In this document: piece after piece, positions 52,404-61,042 of the stretch | How the letters are laid out: every line of letters begins with the position of its first letter | How positions within the stretch are numbered: the stretch's first letter is position 1 | Assembly: GCA_050305515.1 (NCBI GenBank) | Contig: JBNLFL010000024.1 | Span: forward strand, 124,001-188,000 | Origin: JAFGUB01 sp050305515 | GTDB lineage: Bacteria > Campylobacterota > Campylobacteria > Campylobacterales > Sulfurimonadaceae | Reading direction: 5' to 3' | DNA length: 64,000 nt | Made by a program: the position numbers and the translations under genes | Notes under the pieces: generated by a model | The model's input: the letters and a program-made list of their open reading frames with translations, nothing else | What the model was told of the DNA's origin: nothing | The model's database searches: none

Positions 52404-54236
52404 ATGCATCGCGGACTGACTTATACTCAGGCAGTTTTGCTGATATTGGGGCTTTTTCTACTGCTGTTTGGATATCACAGTTTTTTTCAGCAGCATGTGA
52501 TGTCGCTTTACTCCGGGAATGAAAACCGGGAAACATTTCAGACGGCGCTCAATCATCTTTTTGGTACATCGATGGCACTTGGGCTGCTGGTATTGCTTGT
52601 TTTCAGTGTGCTCCTTTTTCGTTTTGTGCAGAGTCATGAAAGAGAACGCTATTCCCATGAAAAAATTGCGGCACTCTACAAAGAGAATCGACTCTATTTT
52701 GAAAATGCTGCGGTAGGCTTTCTGGTGGTGGATGCGCAGCGGCAGATTCTTCAGGTTAATCCAATGCTTTGCGAGATATTCGGATATGATGAAGAATCAT
52801 TGATAGGCGGCAGTACCGAGATCTTTCACATTGATGCAGAACATTTTCATCGATGGGGAAAGGAAGTTTTCGACAAAGCTCAGAAAGATGTACCGGTACG
52901 CGAGCGATTCGAGATGAAGAAAAAAGGGGGCGAGCGGATCTGGATAGAGGTCTCCGGCGCCCCGATTCGCAAATATGATGGCGTGCTTTCCGGCGGCGTG
53001 ATCTGGACGATAGTGGACGTAACCGAGGAGATGCGCTCTAAAAATATGGTTAATGCGCTCAACAGTGATCTTCAGGAGAGCATTACCTTTTTGCGCGGTA
53101 TGATCAATATTGCGCCCATACCGATCTATCTTAAAGATGAACACCTGCGTTACCGCGAGTGCAATGCCGCTTTTTTGAAACTCATTAATAAGCAAAAAAA
53201 AGATGTCATCGGCATGCGTGCGGACGAGATTTATTCCAAGGCGATTGGACGCGTCATTAATCAGGCCGATGATCTGCTCCGGCATAATCCTTTTCAGCAC
53301 TACACGGAAGCGTTCAAGCATGAAGGGGAGAATTATATTCTTGAGTTTCACAAAGTTGCTATCACACATGAAAAGCGTTTTAAAGGGTTGGTAGGCGTCA
53401 TTGTGGATATGACGGAACAGGAAAATCAGAAAGCCGATCTCGACCGCCGTATCCGTGAGGCGGTTGCGCAGAATATTGAACAGGAACGGCGCCATCTTGA
53501 AGAACGCATGGCGGATGTGAAATTTGCCGCATTGGGAAAACTGGCCGCGGGGATTACGCATGAAATCAATACGCCGCTGACTTTCATCAAGGGCAATAGC
53601 GAAATGCTGGGCTATGAAATCGACGATATCGAAAACCCCCAGACCAAAGAGGCCGTCGCCTACTGTCATCGTCATATACTTGAGGGAGTAGTGCGTATTG
53701 AAAGCATTGTAGCGTCGATGCGTGAAATGTCTCAGCAGAGCGGCGAGTCGATGGAGCGGATGAATATTTTTGATACCTTGCATACGGTTCTGACAATGGC
53801 ACATAACCGCTCCAAGCATATCGTGGCAGTCAACTTTCAGGGGAACCCTTTTGTTTTAAACATGGAACGGCCCGCAGGCTCTTGTGAATGTGTGGCGCAG
53901 CGTCAGCGTCTTGAACAGGTCTGGATCATCATCATTAACAATGCCCTTGACCAGCTAGAGCAGCATGGCAGTTTTGAGAATAACCACCTGGATATTTTCT
54001 GTGAATGCGATGCTAAAGAGGTGAAGGTACGCTTTAAAGACAACGGCGGCGGTATTGATGCCAATCTGCTGGCTACGCTCTTCGAGGCATTTGTTTCGAG
54101 CAAACTGCACGGAGGCATCGGCATCGGGCTGAATATCGCCAAAAAAATTGTTGAAGACCAGAAGGGGAGCATTCGTGCCTATAACGAAGGTGACGGAGCG
54201 GTTTTTGAAGTGACGCTTCCCGCAGTGCAGGCTTAA
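52404..54236 (+). CDS. PAS-containing sensor histidine kinase
   Basis: The 610-residue kinase has two membrane helices (about 10-30 and 58-78) with a short extracellular loop, two PAS domains (ENAAVGFLVVDAQRQIL, and a second starting APIPIYLKDEHLRY), a HisKA domain with the His of GITHEINTPLTFIKG and an ATPase domain (NNALDQLEQ, DNGGGID, GIGIGLNIAKK). Start chosen at 52404, just after the response regulator stop. It likely phosphorylates that single-domain regulator. The signal is not known. Confidence 0.92.
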   Translation: MHRGLTYTQAVLLILGLFLLLFGYHSFFQQHVMSLYSGNENRETFQTALNHLFGTSMALGLLVLLVFSVLLFRFVQSHERERYSHEKIAALYKENRLYFENAAVGFLVVDAQRQILQVNPMLCEIFGYDEESLIGGSTEIFHIDAEHFHRWGKEVFDKAQKDVPVRERFEMKKKGGERIWIEVSGAPIRKYDGVLSGGVIWTIVDVTEEMRSKNMVNALNSDLQESITFLRGMINIAPIPIYLKDEHLRYRECNAAFLKLINKQKKDVIGMRADEIYSKAIGRVINQADDLLRHNPFQHYTEAFKHEGENYILEFHKVAITHEKRFKGLVGVIVDMTEQENQKADLDRRIREAVAQNIEQERRHLEERMADVKFAALGKLAAGITHEINTPLTFIKGNSEMLGYEIDDIENPQTKEAVAYCHRHILEGVVRIESIVASMREMSQQSGESMERMNIFDTLHTVLTMAHNRSKHIVAVNFQGNPFVLNMERPAGSCECVAQRQRLEQVWIIIINNALDQLEQHGSFENNHLDIFCECDAKEVKVRFKDNGGGIDANLLATLFEAFVSSKLHGGIGIGLNIAKKIVEDQKGSIRAYNEGDGAVFEVTLPAVQA

Positions 54237-54282
54237 AGGCTCAAATGCTACAATAACGGACTCACTTTTCAAGGCTGATACC

Positions 54283-55446
54283 ATGCAATTTACCGCTCCG
54301 TTACAGGAAAACTCCACCAAAATCATGCTGCTCGGTTCGGGCGAACTTGGCAAAGAGGTCGCTATCGAGGCTCAGAGGCTCGGCATTGAGGTTGTGGCGG
54401 TTGACCGCTATGAAAATGCCCCCGCACAGCAGGTGGCACACCGTGCCTACACCATTAACATGCAGGATGAAACGGCAGTTTTAGAACTGATCCGCAAAGA
54501 GAAGCCGACCTACATCCTCCCCGAAATCGAAGCCATCAGCATTGCCGCACTCTTCAAAGCCGAAGCTGAGGGCTTTCATGTGATTCCCAACGCCGAAGCG
54601 GTCAACAAGACGATGAATCGCAAAAACATCCGAAAATTTGCGGCTGAAGAGTTGGGGCTCAAAACCGGGCCGTATGAATTTGTCAAAACTTTTGAGGAAC
54701 TCGAAGCGGCCGCAGGACGTATGGGGTATCCCTGTGTGGTCAAACCGGTGATGAGTTCATCGGGCCACGGTCAGAGCGTTATGAAGTCGCCTGATGACCT
54801 CACACGCTCGTGGGAGATGGCCAAAGAGGCGCGCGGTGATGCCAGCGAACTCATTGTCGAAGCCTTCATCGATTTTGATTACGAGATTACCATGCTCACG
54901 GCCCGCAATGAAAAAGAGACGGTTTTCTGCGAGCCGATCGGTCACATTCAGCGTGACGGCGACTATGTCTTCAGCTGGCAGCCGATGGCAATGACTCCGG
55001 TGGCGCTCGAGAATGCCCAGGAGATCGCCAAACGCATTACCGACGGTCTGGGCGGGCGCGGTATCTTTGGCGTGGAGCTTTTCGTCAAGGGTGACACCGT
55101 CTATTTCAGTGAAGTCTCCCCGCGTCCGCACGACACCGGAATGGTCACGCTCATCACCCAGAGCCAGAGCGAATTCGCTTTACATGTAAGAGCAGTTCTG
55201 GGATTACCGCTGGCCTTTACATTTTACGGAGAAGGGGCAAGTGCGGCCTACAAGGCGAGCGGCGATTCGCACACGCCTGTGGTCGATGTAGATGAGAGCC
55301 TTTTCAGCGCCAACAGCTTTGTACGTGTTTTCGGCAAGCCCGAATCGCATCCGGGTCGCCGTCTCGCAGTAGCGCTGGTACTTGACAGGGTCGATGCCGC
55401 GATGGAGAAAGCCCGCGTGCTTATCACGAAGATCAGCGACCGCTAA
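54283..55446 (+). CDS. purT: Formate-dependent phosphoribosylglycinamide formyltransferase
   Basis: The 387-residue ATP-grasp enzyme uses formate and ATP in place of folate for the third purine step. It has MLLGSGELGKEVAIEAQRLG at the N-terminus, VVKPVMSSSGHGQSV for ATP binding, FEVS-type catalytic residues in YFSEVSPRPHDTGMVTL and the usual length. A TACAAT box lies at 54248-54253. It is the only PurN/PurT activity visible in this window. Confidence 0.97.
   Translation: MQFTAPLQENSTKIMLLGSGELGKEVAIEAQRLGIEVVAVDRYENAPAQQVAHRAYTINMQDETAVLELIRKEKPTYILPEIEAISIAALFKAEAEGFHVIPNAEAVNKTMNRKNIRKFAAEELGLKTGPYEFVKTFEELEAAAGRMGYPCVVKPVMSSSGHGQSVMKSPDDLTRSWEMAKEARGDASELIVEAFIDFDYEITMLTARNEKETVFCEPIGHIQRDGDYVFSWQPMAMTPVALENAQEIAKRITDGLGGRGIFGVELFVKGDTVYFSEVSPRPHDTGMVTLITQSQSEFALHVRAVLGLPLAFTFYGEGASAAYKASGDSHTPVVDVDESLFSANSFVRVFGKPESHPGRRLAVALVLDRVDAAMEKARVLITKISDR
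55180..55189. repeat. TTACATGTAA palindrome, copy 18
   Basis: Inside purT; read as Leu-His-Val. Confidence 0.9.
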
Positions 55447-55507
55447 ATTCACTCCGGCACTGCCGGAACAGATTCCTTAAACCTACCACATTCTCAAAGG
55501 AGCAGTT

Positions 55508-56437
55508 TTGAAGATTGTTATTCTTGATGCCCTTACATTCGGCGAGACATCGCTTGCAGGTTTTGATGCACTCGGCGATGTTACCGTCTATCAGACGACG
55601 ACAGCCGATGAGACGCCGGAGCGGATTGCTAACGCCGAAGTGATTATCACTAACAAGGTCGTGATTACGCGTGAGCATCTGCTTCAATGCCCTAAAATCA
55701 GGCTTATCTGTGTGGCAGCTACAGGGATGAACAACGTCGATCTCGAAGCGGCGAAAGAACGTGGTGTGAGTGTAAAAAACGTTGCGGGTTATTCGACCGA
55801 TTCGGTCGTACAGCACACCTTTGCCATGCTTTTTTATCTGATTGAGCATTCGCATTATTACGACGATTACGTCAAAAGCGGAGCCTGGCAGCGGAGCCCG
55901 GTATTTGCGCATGTGGGACGTCCCTTTTTCGAGCTGCGCGGCAAAAAATGGGGCATTATCGGTCTGGGCGAGATTGGCCGTTGTGTTGCCCGTGTTGCCG
56001 AGGCGTTTGGAGCCGCAGTCTGCTATTACTCGACTTCGGGCACCAACTGCAACGGTGATTACGAGCGCCTGAGTCTCGGTGAGCTTCTCGAGTCGTGTGA
56101 CATCATTTCGATTCACGCGCCGCTTAATGCGGCCACGCAAAATCTTCTGGGGTATGAGCAGCTGCTTACATGTAAAGAGGGTGCGGTGATTTTGAACCTT
56201 GGACGCGGCGGCATCGTTGATGAAGCGGCGGTGGCGCGCATTGTCGATGAAAGAAACCTCTGTTTCGGTCTTGACGTGCTCGAAAAAGAACCCATGCGCG
56301 CAGGGCATCCGCTTTTACATGTAAAGCATTCCGAGCGGCTCCATCTCACGCCGCATATTGCCTGGACGTCCGTTGAAGCCCGCGAGCGGCTTATCGCGGC
56401 GACGATTGAAAACATCAAATCTTTCAAAGGAGCGTAA
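55508..56437 (+). CDS. D-2-hydroxyacid dehydrogenase (glycerate dehydrogenase-like)
   Basis: The 309-residue NAD-dependent enzyme has the Rossmann motif WGIIGLGEIGRCVARVA, the substrate-binding Arg in LGRGGIVDEAAV, and HIAWTSVEAR with the catalytic His. It resembles hydroxypyruvate reductases, so it may interconvert hydroxypyruvate and glycerate; that would touch the glycerate kinase reaction elsewhere in the window. Other 2-hydroxyacids are possible. DoxX begins directly after its stop. Confidence 0.88.
   Translation: MKIVILDALTFGETSLAGFDALGDVTVYQTTTADETPERIANAEVIITNKVVITREHLLQCPKIRLICVAATGMNNVDLEAAKERGVSVKNVAGYSTDSVVQHTFAMLFYLIEHSHYYDDYVKSGAWQRSPVFAHVGRPFFELRGKKWGIIGLGEIGRCVARVAEAFGAAVCYYSTSGTNCNGDYERLSLGELLESCDIISIHAPLNAATQNLLGYEQLLTCKEGAVILNLGRGGIVDEAAVARIVDERNLCFGLDVLEKEPMRAGHPLLHVKHSERLHLTPHIAWTSVEARERLIAATIENIKSFKGA
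56166..56175. repeat. TTACATGTAA palindrome, copy 19
   Basis: Inside the dehydrogenase gene; read as Thr-Cys-Lys. Confidence 0.9.
56315..56324. repeat. TTACATGTAA palindrome, copy 20
   Basis: Inside the dehydrogenase gene, 149 bases after copy 19; read as Leu-His-Val. Confidence 0.9.
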
Positions 56438-56830
56438 ATGGCTTTTTTCGACGATCATCTGGCAAAACTGCTGCTACGGCTGATGGTGGGCGGCATGATG
56501 CTGTTTCATGGTTTCAACAAGGTGATTCACGGTATTTTGCCCATTCGCAATATGGTTCAGGGTGCCGGATGGCCGGAGTTTATGGCATACGGGGTGTATG
56601 CCGGAGAGCTGATTGCACCGCTTTTCGTGCTTCTGGGGCTTTACAGCCGCAGTGCGGCGGGTGTGATGGCGGTTAATATGCTTATTGCGATTTATCTGGC
56701 TTACGGCAATGCGCTGTTGTCACTGGGCAAGCATGGCGCCCCCGCTATAGAGCTGCCGCTTTTTTATCTGATCGGTGCCCTTGTCATTCTGATTATGGGA
56801 CCCGGACGTTACGGTATTAATGCCAAGTAA
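56438..56830 (+). CDS. DoxX family membrane protein
   Basis: The 130-residue protein has four membrane helices and the DoxX signature LLRLMVGGMMLFHGFNKV near its start. DoxX proteins are linked to thiosulfate or quinone oxidation in some microbes and to redox stress in others; the role here is open. Its ATG directly follows the dehydrogenase stop. Confidence 0.88.
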   Translation: MAFFDDHLAKLLLRLMVGGMMLFHGFNKVIHGILPIRNMVQGAGWPEFMAYGVYAGELIAPLFVLLGLYSRSAAGVMAVNMLIAIYLAYGNALLSLGKHGAPAIELPLFYLIGALVILIMGPGRYGINAK

Positions 56831-56899
56831 TAAATTAACATTGCATTTATACTGATGTGATAGATTGATGCCACTCACTTTTAGACAGGAAATGGCATT

Positions 56900-57940
56900 A
56901 TGGATTATCAGCTCGTTTATGAATACACGCGTGAACTCAATGTTCTGTACGTCGAGGATGACATGCAGATGCGTACGAGCACGGCGGAACTGCTCGAGAG
57001 TTATTTTAAAACCGTGGAAACGGCTGCGGACGGTGTTTTGGGAGCTTCGCGCTATCTGGAGTATTTTGAGCGTTTCGGTACATGTTTTGATCTGGTCGTA
57101 GCCGATCTGAATATGCCGCGAAAAAGCGGTATCGAAATGATCCAGCAAATCCGGAAGCTGTGTGAAACGCAACCTATCATTGTCATTTCTGCCCATACCG
57201 AACCGCACTATCTGCTTGATGCTATTGATGTCGGGGTGATATCCTACGTCGTCAAACCGCTCAATATCGAAAATTTTATTCCTGTTCTGTATAAAACCGC
57301 CAAAGGCATTATTGAGCGAAATGCGCTGGAACGTTACTGCAAGAGCGCAGAACGCGACACTATCGAATTGTGTGCTGACAATCGAACGCTTCGCGAACGT
57401 GTCGCGGCGCTTGAGACCCGCCTTTCCGAGATGAATACCGCGGCGTCGAAAGAGGGAATAAAGCGGGTTGATACCATAGAAGAACCGATGCATTTTTCGA
57501 AACAGATACAGTATCTGATTGCCGATGATCTGCGTGAGCTTATGGACCTTCTTCAGGAGATGGAAAGCTATCTGGAACAGTATTGTGAAGGCGTTATTCC
57601 CCGCAGCGATCTGTTCGAAATTCTCGGACACCTGCTTCAGCATTATGGCGCGACACTGGCGTATTACACCTATTTCGACAATCTGAGCGAGCATATCAGC
57701 GAGTTTGCTCAGACACTGTTGTACGAAACCTTTCCCGGTAGTGTGGAGGATGAAGAAAATCTGATGGTGCTCTTTGACGGCTTTGTGCGGATGATGCAGC
57801 GATGGCAGACACATCTTCCCAATGCGGACGAAGCGCAGCTTAATGAGTTTGATGCATCGATCATCAGCGACATATCCATGATTTTGATGTTATGGCATCC
57901 GGAAGAGGCTAATCATAATAGCGCTGTCGAGTTTTTTTGA
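56900..57940 (+). CDS. Response regulator with C-terminal helical domain
   Basis: The 346-residue protein has a receiver domain (about 12-130; YVEDDMQMR, VADLNMPRKSG with the phospho-Asp, Lys in YVVKPLNIE), then a coiled coil (about 145-185, RVAALETRLSEM) and a helical C-terminal domain rich in acidic residues. No DNA-binding or enzyme domain is recognised. Its stop overlaps the start of the kinase that follows, so the two form a pair. Confidence 0.88.
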   Translation: MDYQLVYEYTRELNVLYVEDDMQMRTSTAELLESYFKTVETAADGVLGASRYLEYFERFGTCFDLVVADLNMPRKSGIEMIQQIRKLCETQPIIVISAHTEPHYLLDAIDVGVISYVVKPLNIENFIPVLYKTAKGIIERNALERYCKSAERDTIELCADNRTLRERVAALETRLSEMNTAASKEGIKRVDTIEEPMHFSKQIQYLIADDLRELMDLLQEMESYLEQYCEGVIPRSDLFEILGHLLQHYGATLAYYTYFDNLSEHISEFAQTLLYETFPGSVEDEENLMVLFDGFVRMMQRWQTHLPNADEAQLNEFDASIISDISMILMLWHPEEANHNSAVEFF

Positions 57941-59052
57941 TGGCATGTTCATCCTGTTTTGAAACGATGTTTTTCGAGCTGAAAGACGGCGCACTTTTAG
58001 TCGAATCAGGAAAGATCACGGCAGCCAATCCTGCTGCTGCGGCGCTTTTCGGTTTTCGCAGCAGTGGTGAGCTCTACGGTTTCATGCTAACGGAACTGCT
58101 TTTGGGGGCATGTGCACTTGAGGCGGAAGAAAAGCAGAGCGAATCGCAGCTGCTGCAACTCCTGCATGACGGTTTGCAGGAGCGGTTTGAATGGCAGTAC
58201 CGGACGCATGTGGGAACGATACTGTGGCTGGAATGTTTGCCGGTTCATTTTGACGGATCTGCTGATATGTATGTTTTAATGAGGGATATTTCAGGGCGCA
58301 AAAAGCTGGAGCATAAACTGGAGCGGCAGGAACGGCAGATAGTGATGCAGAGCCGTATGGCGCAGATGGGGGAGATGCTCTCCATGATTGCGCATCAGTG
58401 GCGTCAGCCGCTGGGTGCCATGGCGTCAACAATCGTAACGCTCCAGACAAAACTTTTCAGCGGCGAACTGACCTACCGGTATCCCCGTGATCCCGACGGT
58501 ACCTATCTGCATAAACGTTTGGCGCGCATTGGAACTTATGTGGATCATCTGGCTTCCACAATTGATGAGTTTCGGGAGTTTTTCAAACCCGATCGCGGGA
58601 AGACATCGTTTTTGCTCAGCGATGCCGCTGAGAAAGCGATCTACCTGCTCTCGGGAAGTTTGGAGCATTTCCATATCGGTGTTGAGCGTATTTACAAGGA
58701 CAAGGGTGCGATTGAAAGTCATGAAAAAGAGATGATTCAGGTCCTGATGAGTCTTCTTGGCAACGCCAAGGAGGCGCTTTTGGAGCGGGAAGTGTCGGCA
58801 CCGACGATCCGTATTGAACTCGACCGCGTGAAGAATCTGTACATCCTTTCCATCAGTGATAATGCGGGAGGGGTTGACGAAGCAATAATGGAGCGGATCT
58901 TTGAACCCTACTTCTCAACCAAAGCCAACAGCGGTTCGGGTCTGGGGCTTTACATGTCAAAAATTATTATTGAAGAGCACTGCCGGGGCAATCTTCTGGT
59001 GCAGAACACCCCTTCCGGGGCAAAGTTCAGCATGATCCTTCCGGCACATTAG
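57940..59052 (+). CDS. Cytosolic PAS histidine kinase
   Basis: The 370-residue kinase has no membrane helix. A PAS domain (about 10-115; GALLVESGKITAANPAAAALFG) precedes a HisKA-like domain (SMIAHQWRQPLGAMA with the phospho-His) and an ATPase domain (LLGNAKEALLE, DNAGGVDEAI, GSGLGLYMSK). It is translated with the response regulator just before it. Its end overlaps the convergent protease gene by four bases. Confidence 0.9.
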   Translation: MACSSCFETMFFELKDGALLVESGKITAANPAAAALFGFRSSGELYGFMLTELLLGACALEAEEKQSESQLLQLLHDGLQERFEWQYRTHVGTILWLECLPVHFDGSADMYVLMRDISGRKKLEHKLERQERQIVMQSRMAQMGEMLSMIAHQWRQPLGAMASTIVTLQTKLFSGELTYRYPRDPDGTYLHKRLARIGTYVDHLASTIDEFREFFKPDRGKTSFLLSDAAEKAIYLLSGSLEHFHIGVERIYKDKGAIESHEKEMIQVLMSLLGNAKEALLEREVSAPTIRIELDRVKNLYILSISDNAGGVDEAIMERIFEPYFSTKANSGSGLGLYMSKIIIEEHCRGNLLVQNTPSGAKFSMILPAH

Positions 59053-60476
59053 GGTGTTGCCACGGTGCAGGCCTCACTAATACCGTAACGTTTCAGCAAC
59101 CCGGTTTCATTGTCGCGTGCACTTTGCATGTCTATGACGACCTGATATCCGTCATCATCCTTGAGCGTGACAAAACGTTCGGATGTACTGCGCATCAGCT
59201 GGATGAAGTCTTCAAATGAGCGTACGGGAGTGTCGTTCATGGTCTCGATGGGCCAGTAGAGAATACCGTGGTTGCCGCGATTGGTTTCATCGGCGAGTAC
59301 TTTGACCATGACAACGATGTCCTGCTTCTCGGCCGTGGGCCAGATACGCGAATATTTTTGCAGACGCAGCGGCATATTGTTCTTCTCGCTCAGCAGATCC
59401 TGCGTCAGGGGTGCAAACAGATAACCGCCGAAAATGCAGTATTCGGGGCGGCTGTCGTATTGCAGAATCTTGACCAGAAGAAGATCGTTGATGGTGCGTT
59501 CGAGTTTGAGCGGTATCTGCATCTGCCTGCCCTCTCGAATGACCTCAAAATTGGCAATTTCTCCCATCTGATGCAGGTCAAGATAGTATTTCAGATCGGT
59601 GAAGTCTTCATTGCGAAAGTTGACGCTGCCGTCATTTTCAATACGATGGCCGTCGATGGCGGTGACGATATCGCCGATCTGAAATCCTTTCTGATTGTAG
59701 GTGACGTAGGTGATAAGCTGTCCGGTCTGATTCTCATCGAGCGCGTAACGCGCACGAAGTGCGGGATTTTCAAGATTTTCCATAACCACACCCAGTGCGG
59801 TAAAGCCCTCGACATTACCGTCAGCCGCATCGTCAAGAAAGTGGCGAATCATCGGTGTGGGAACGAGATAGCCGATGTTCTGGGCCCGAGGGATGTTCTG
59901 CATCACCACACCGACAATCTTGCCGTCGCTGATGGCGGGACCCCCGCTGTTTCCGGGATTGATGGCGGCATCGACCTGAATGGCCAGAAACGGCTCGCCG
60001 CTGTGTTTGTAACGGTAGTGTTCGATACGCGAAACAATCCCGTCGCTGATGCTCAGGCTGGTGCCGCCGGAAGGGAAACCGTAAATCGAAATTTTCTGGC
60101 GCATCTGCGGCAGGGAATCGAGTTCGAGTGGCGTGATACCTTCAAAAAAATCCTCCTCCTCGACTCCAAGAAGCGCCAGGTCAACCTGATGTGACACGGC
60201 GATAACCCGTGCTTTATAGCGGCGTGACTCTGCCGGATGCTTCACTTCGATAAATGTGGAGTTTGCTACGACATGGGCATTGGTCAGAATCCGGTGGCCG
60301 GAGATGATGGTACCCGATCCGTTGGCGCGGTGGGTCGAGACATTCCATGGTTCGAGATAGTCAAACTTTTTCGAAACGGTATAGATCTTGACAATGGCGG
60401 ATTTGATCTGCTCTTCGTGTGCATCCGAGGCACACGAAAAAGAGACGATAAGAAAAAGGGAAAGAAGGTAACGCAT
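59049..60476 (-). CDS. Periplasmic Deg-type serine protease with PDZ
   Basis: The 475-residue protein starts at 60476 (GGAG seven bases before) with a signal peptide (MRYLLSLFLIVSFSCAS). The trypsin-like triad is intact: His in ILTNAHVV, Asp in VDLALLG and Ser in NPGNSGGPAI. A PDZ domain follows (about 225-320, GFQIGDIVTAIDGH), then about 140 further residues that may hold a second, divergent PDZ. The plan resembles plant-type and bacterial Deg proteases that handle misfolded envelope proteins. Confidence 0.9.
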   Translation of the reverse strand: MRYLLSLFLIVSFSCASDAHEEQIKSAIVKIYTVSKKFDYLEPWNVSTHRANGSGTIISGHRILTNAHVVANSTFIEVKHPAESRRYKARVIAVSHQVDLALLGVEEEDFFEGITPLELDSLPQMRQKISIYGFPSGGTSLSISDGIVSRIEHYRYKHSGEPFLAIQVDAAINPGNSGGPAISDGKIVGVVMQNIPRAQNIGYLVPTPMIRHFLDDAADGNVEGFTALGVVMENLENPALRARYALDENQTGQLITYVTYNQKGFQIGDIVTAIDGHRIENDGSVNFRNEDFTDLKYYLDLHQMGEIANFEVIREGRQMQIPLKLERTINDLLLVKILQYDSRPEYCIFGGYLFAPLTQDLLSEKNNMPLRLQKYSRIWPTAEKQDIVVMVKVLADETNRGNHGILYWPIETMNDTPVRSFEDFIQLMRSTSERFVTLKDDDGYQVVIDMQSARDNETGLLKRYGISEACTVATP

Positions 60477-60528
60477 GAACCGCTCCGGATTTGGCATGCT
60501 TTATTGTAGCCAAATCGGCGCTCACGCA

Positions 60529-60954
60529 TTATTTGACGGAGATGCTTTTCGTGTTGGTCTTGTCGGCCAATTTTGGAATGACGACTTCGAGGACGCCGTT
60601 GTCGCAGCTGGCATCGATATTTTCAATATCGGCATTCTCCGGCAGACTGAAGCTGCGTGTGAACTTGCCGAAGCTGGTTTCGACTTTGTAGTAGTCCTCT
60701 TCCTTGACCTCCTCTTTGAGGTTGCGCTCACCCGAGACGGTCAGTTTGCCGTCTTTGACATCGACTTTAATCTCCTCTTTTTTGACTCCGGGAAGATCGA
60801 CATCGACATGATAGGCGAATTCGCCCTCGCGGATGTTGACGCTCGGGGTAAAGCCGGCGATGCCGCCCTCTTTTTCGGAAGTGGCGTATTGACGCATATA
60901 GCGGTTTTCCAGTTCGCGCAGTTCGCGGAAAGGATCGAAGCGTGTGATTAACAT
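60529..60954 (-). CDS. Small heat shock protein Hsp20
   Basis: The 141-residue chaperone has an alpha-crystallin domain (ISVNI-type strand PSVNIREGEFAYHVDVDLPG to GVLEVVIPK) and starts MLITRFDPFRELRELEN at 60954 after AAAAGGAG. It holds unfolding proteins in the cytosol. The upstream region carries a TTACATGTAA copy and a 16-base palindrome. It follows the diguanylate cyclase gene on the same strand. Confidence 0.95.
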   Translation of the reverse strand: MLITRFDPFRELRELENRYMRQYATSEKEGGIAGFTPSVNIREGEFAYHVDVDLPGVKKEEIKVDVKDGKLTVSGERNLKEEVKEEDYYKVETSFGKFTRSFSLPENADIENIDASCDNGVLEVVIPKLADKTNTKSISVK

Positions 60955-61001
60955 GATGAACTCCTTTTGAAAACGTCTTTTTTGTTTTTCAGGAAGTATT
61001 G

Positions 61002-61011
61002 TTACATGTAA
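61002..61011. repeat. TTACATGTAA palindrome, copy 21 (intergenic)
   Basis: Upstream of hsp20, 48 bases before its start. Confidence 0.9.
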
Positions 61012-61024
61012 GAAAAAATCTGTC

Positions 61025-61040
61025 TGCCACTTAAGTGGCA
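61025..61040 (-). terminator. 16-base palindrome before hsp20
   Basis: TGCCACTTAAGTGGCA is a perfect palindrome just after the diguanylate cyclase stop. On the minus strand six T residues follow it six bases later, so it could be that gene's terminator. An operator for hsp20 is the alternative. Confidence 0.45.
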
Positions 61041-61042
61041 CT

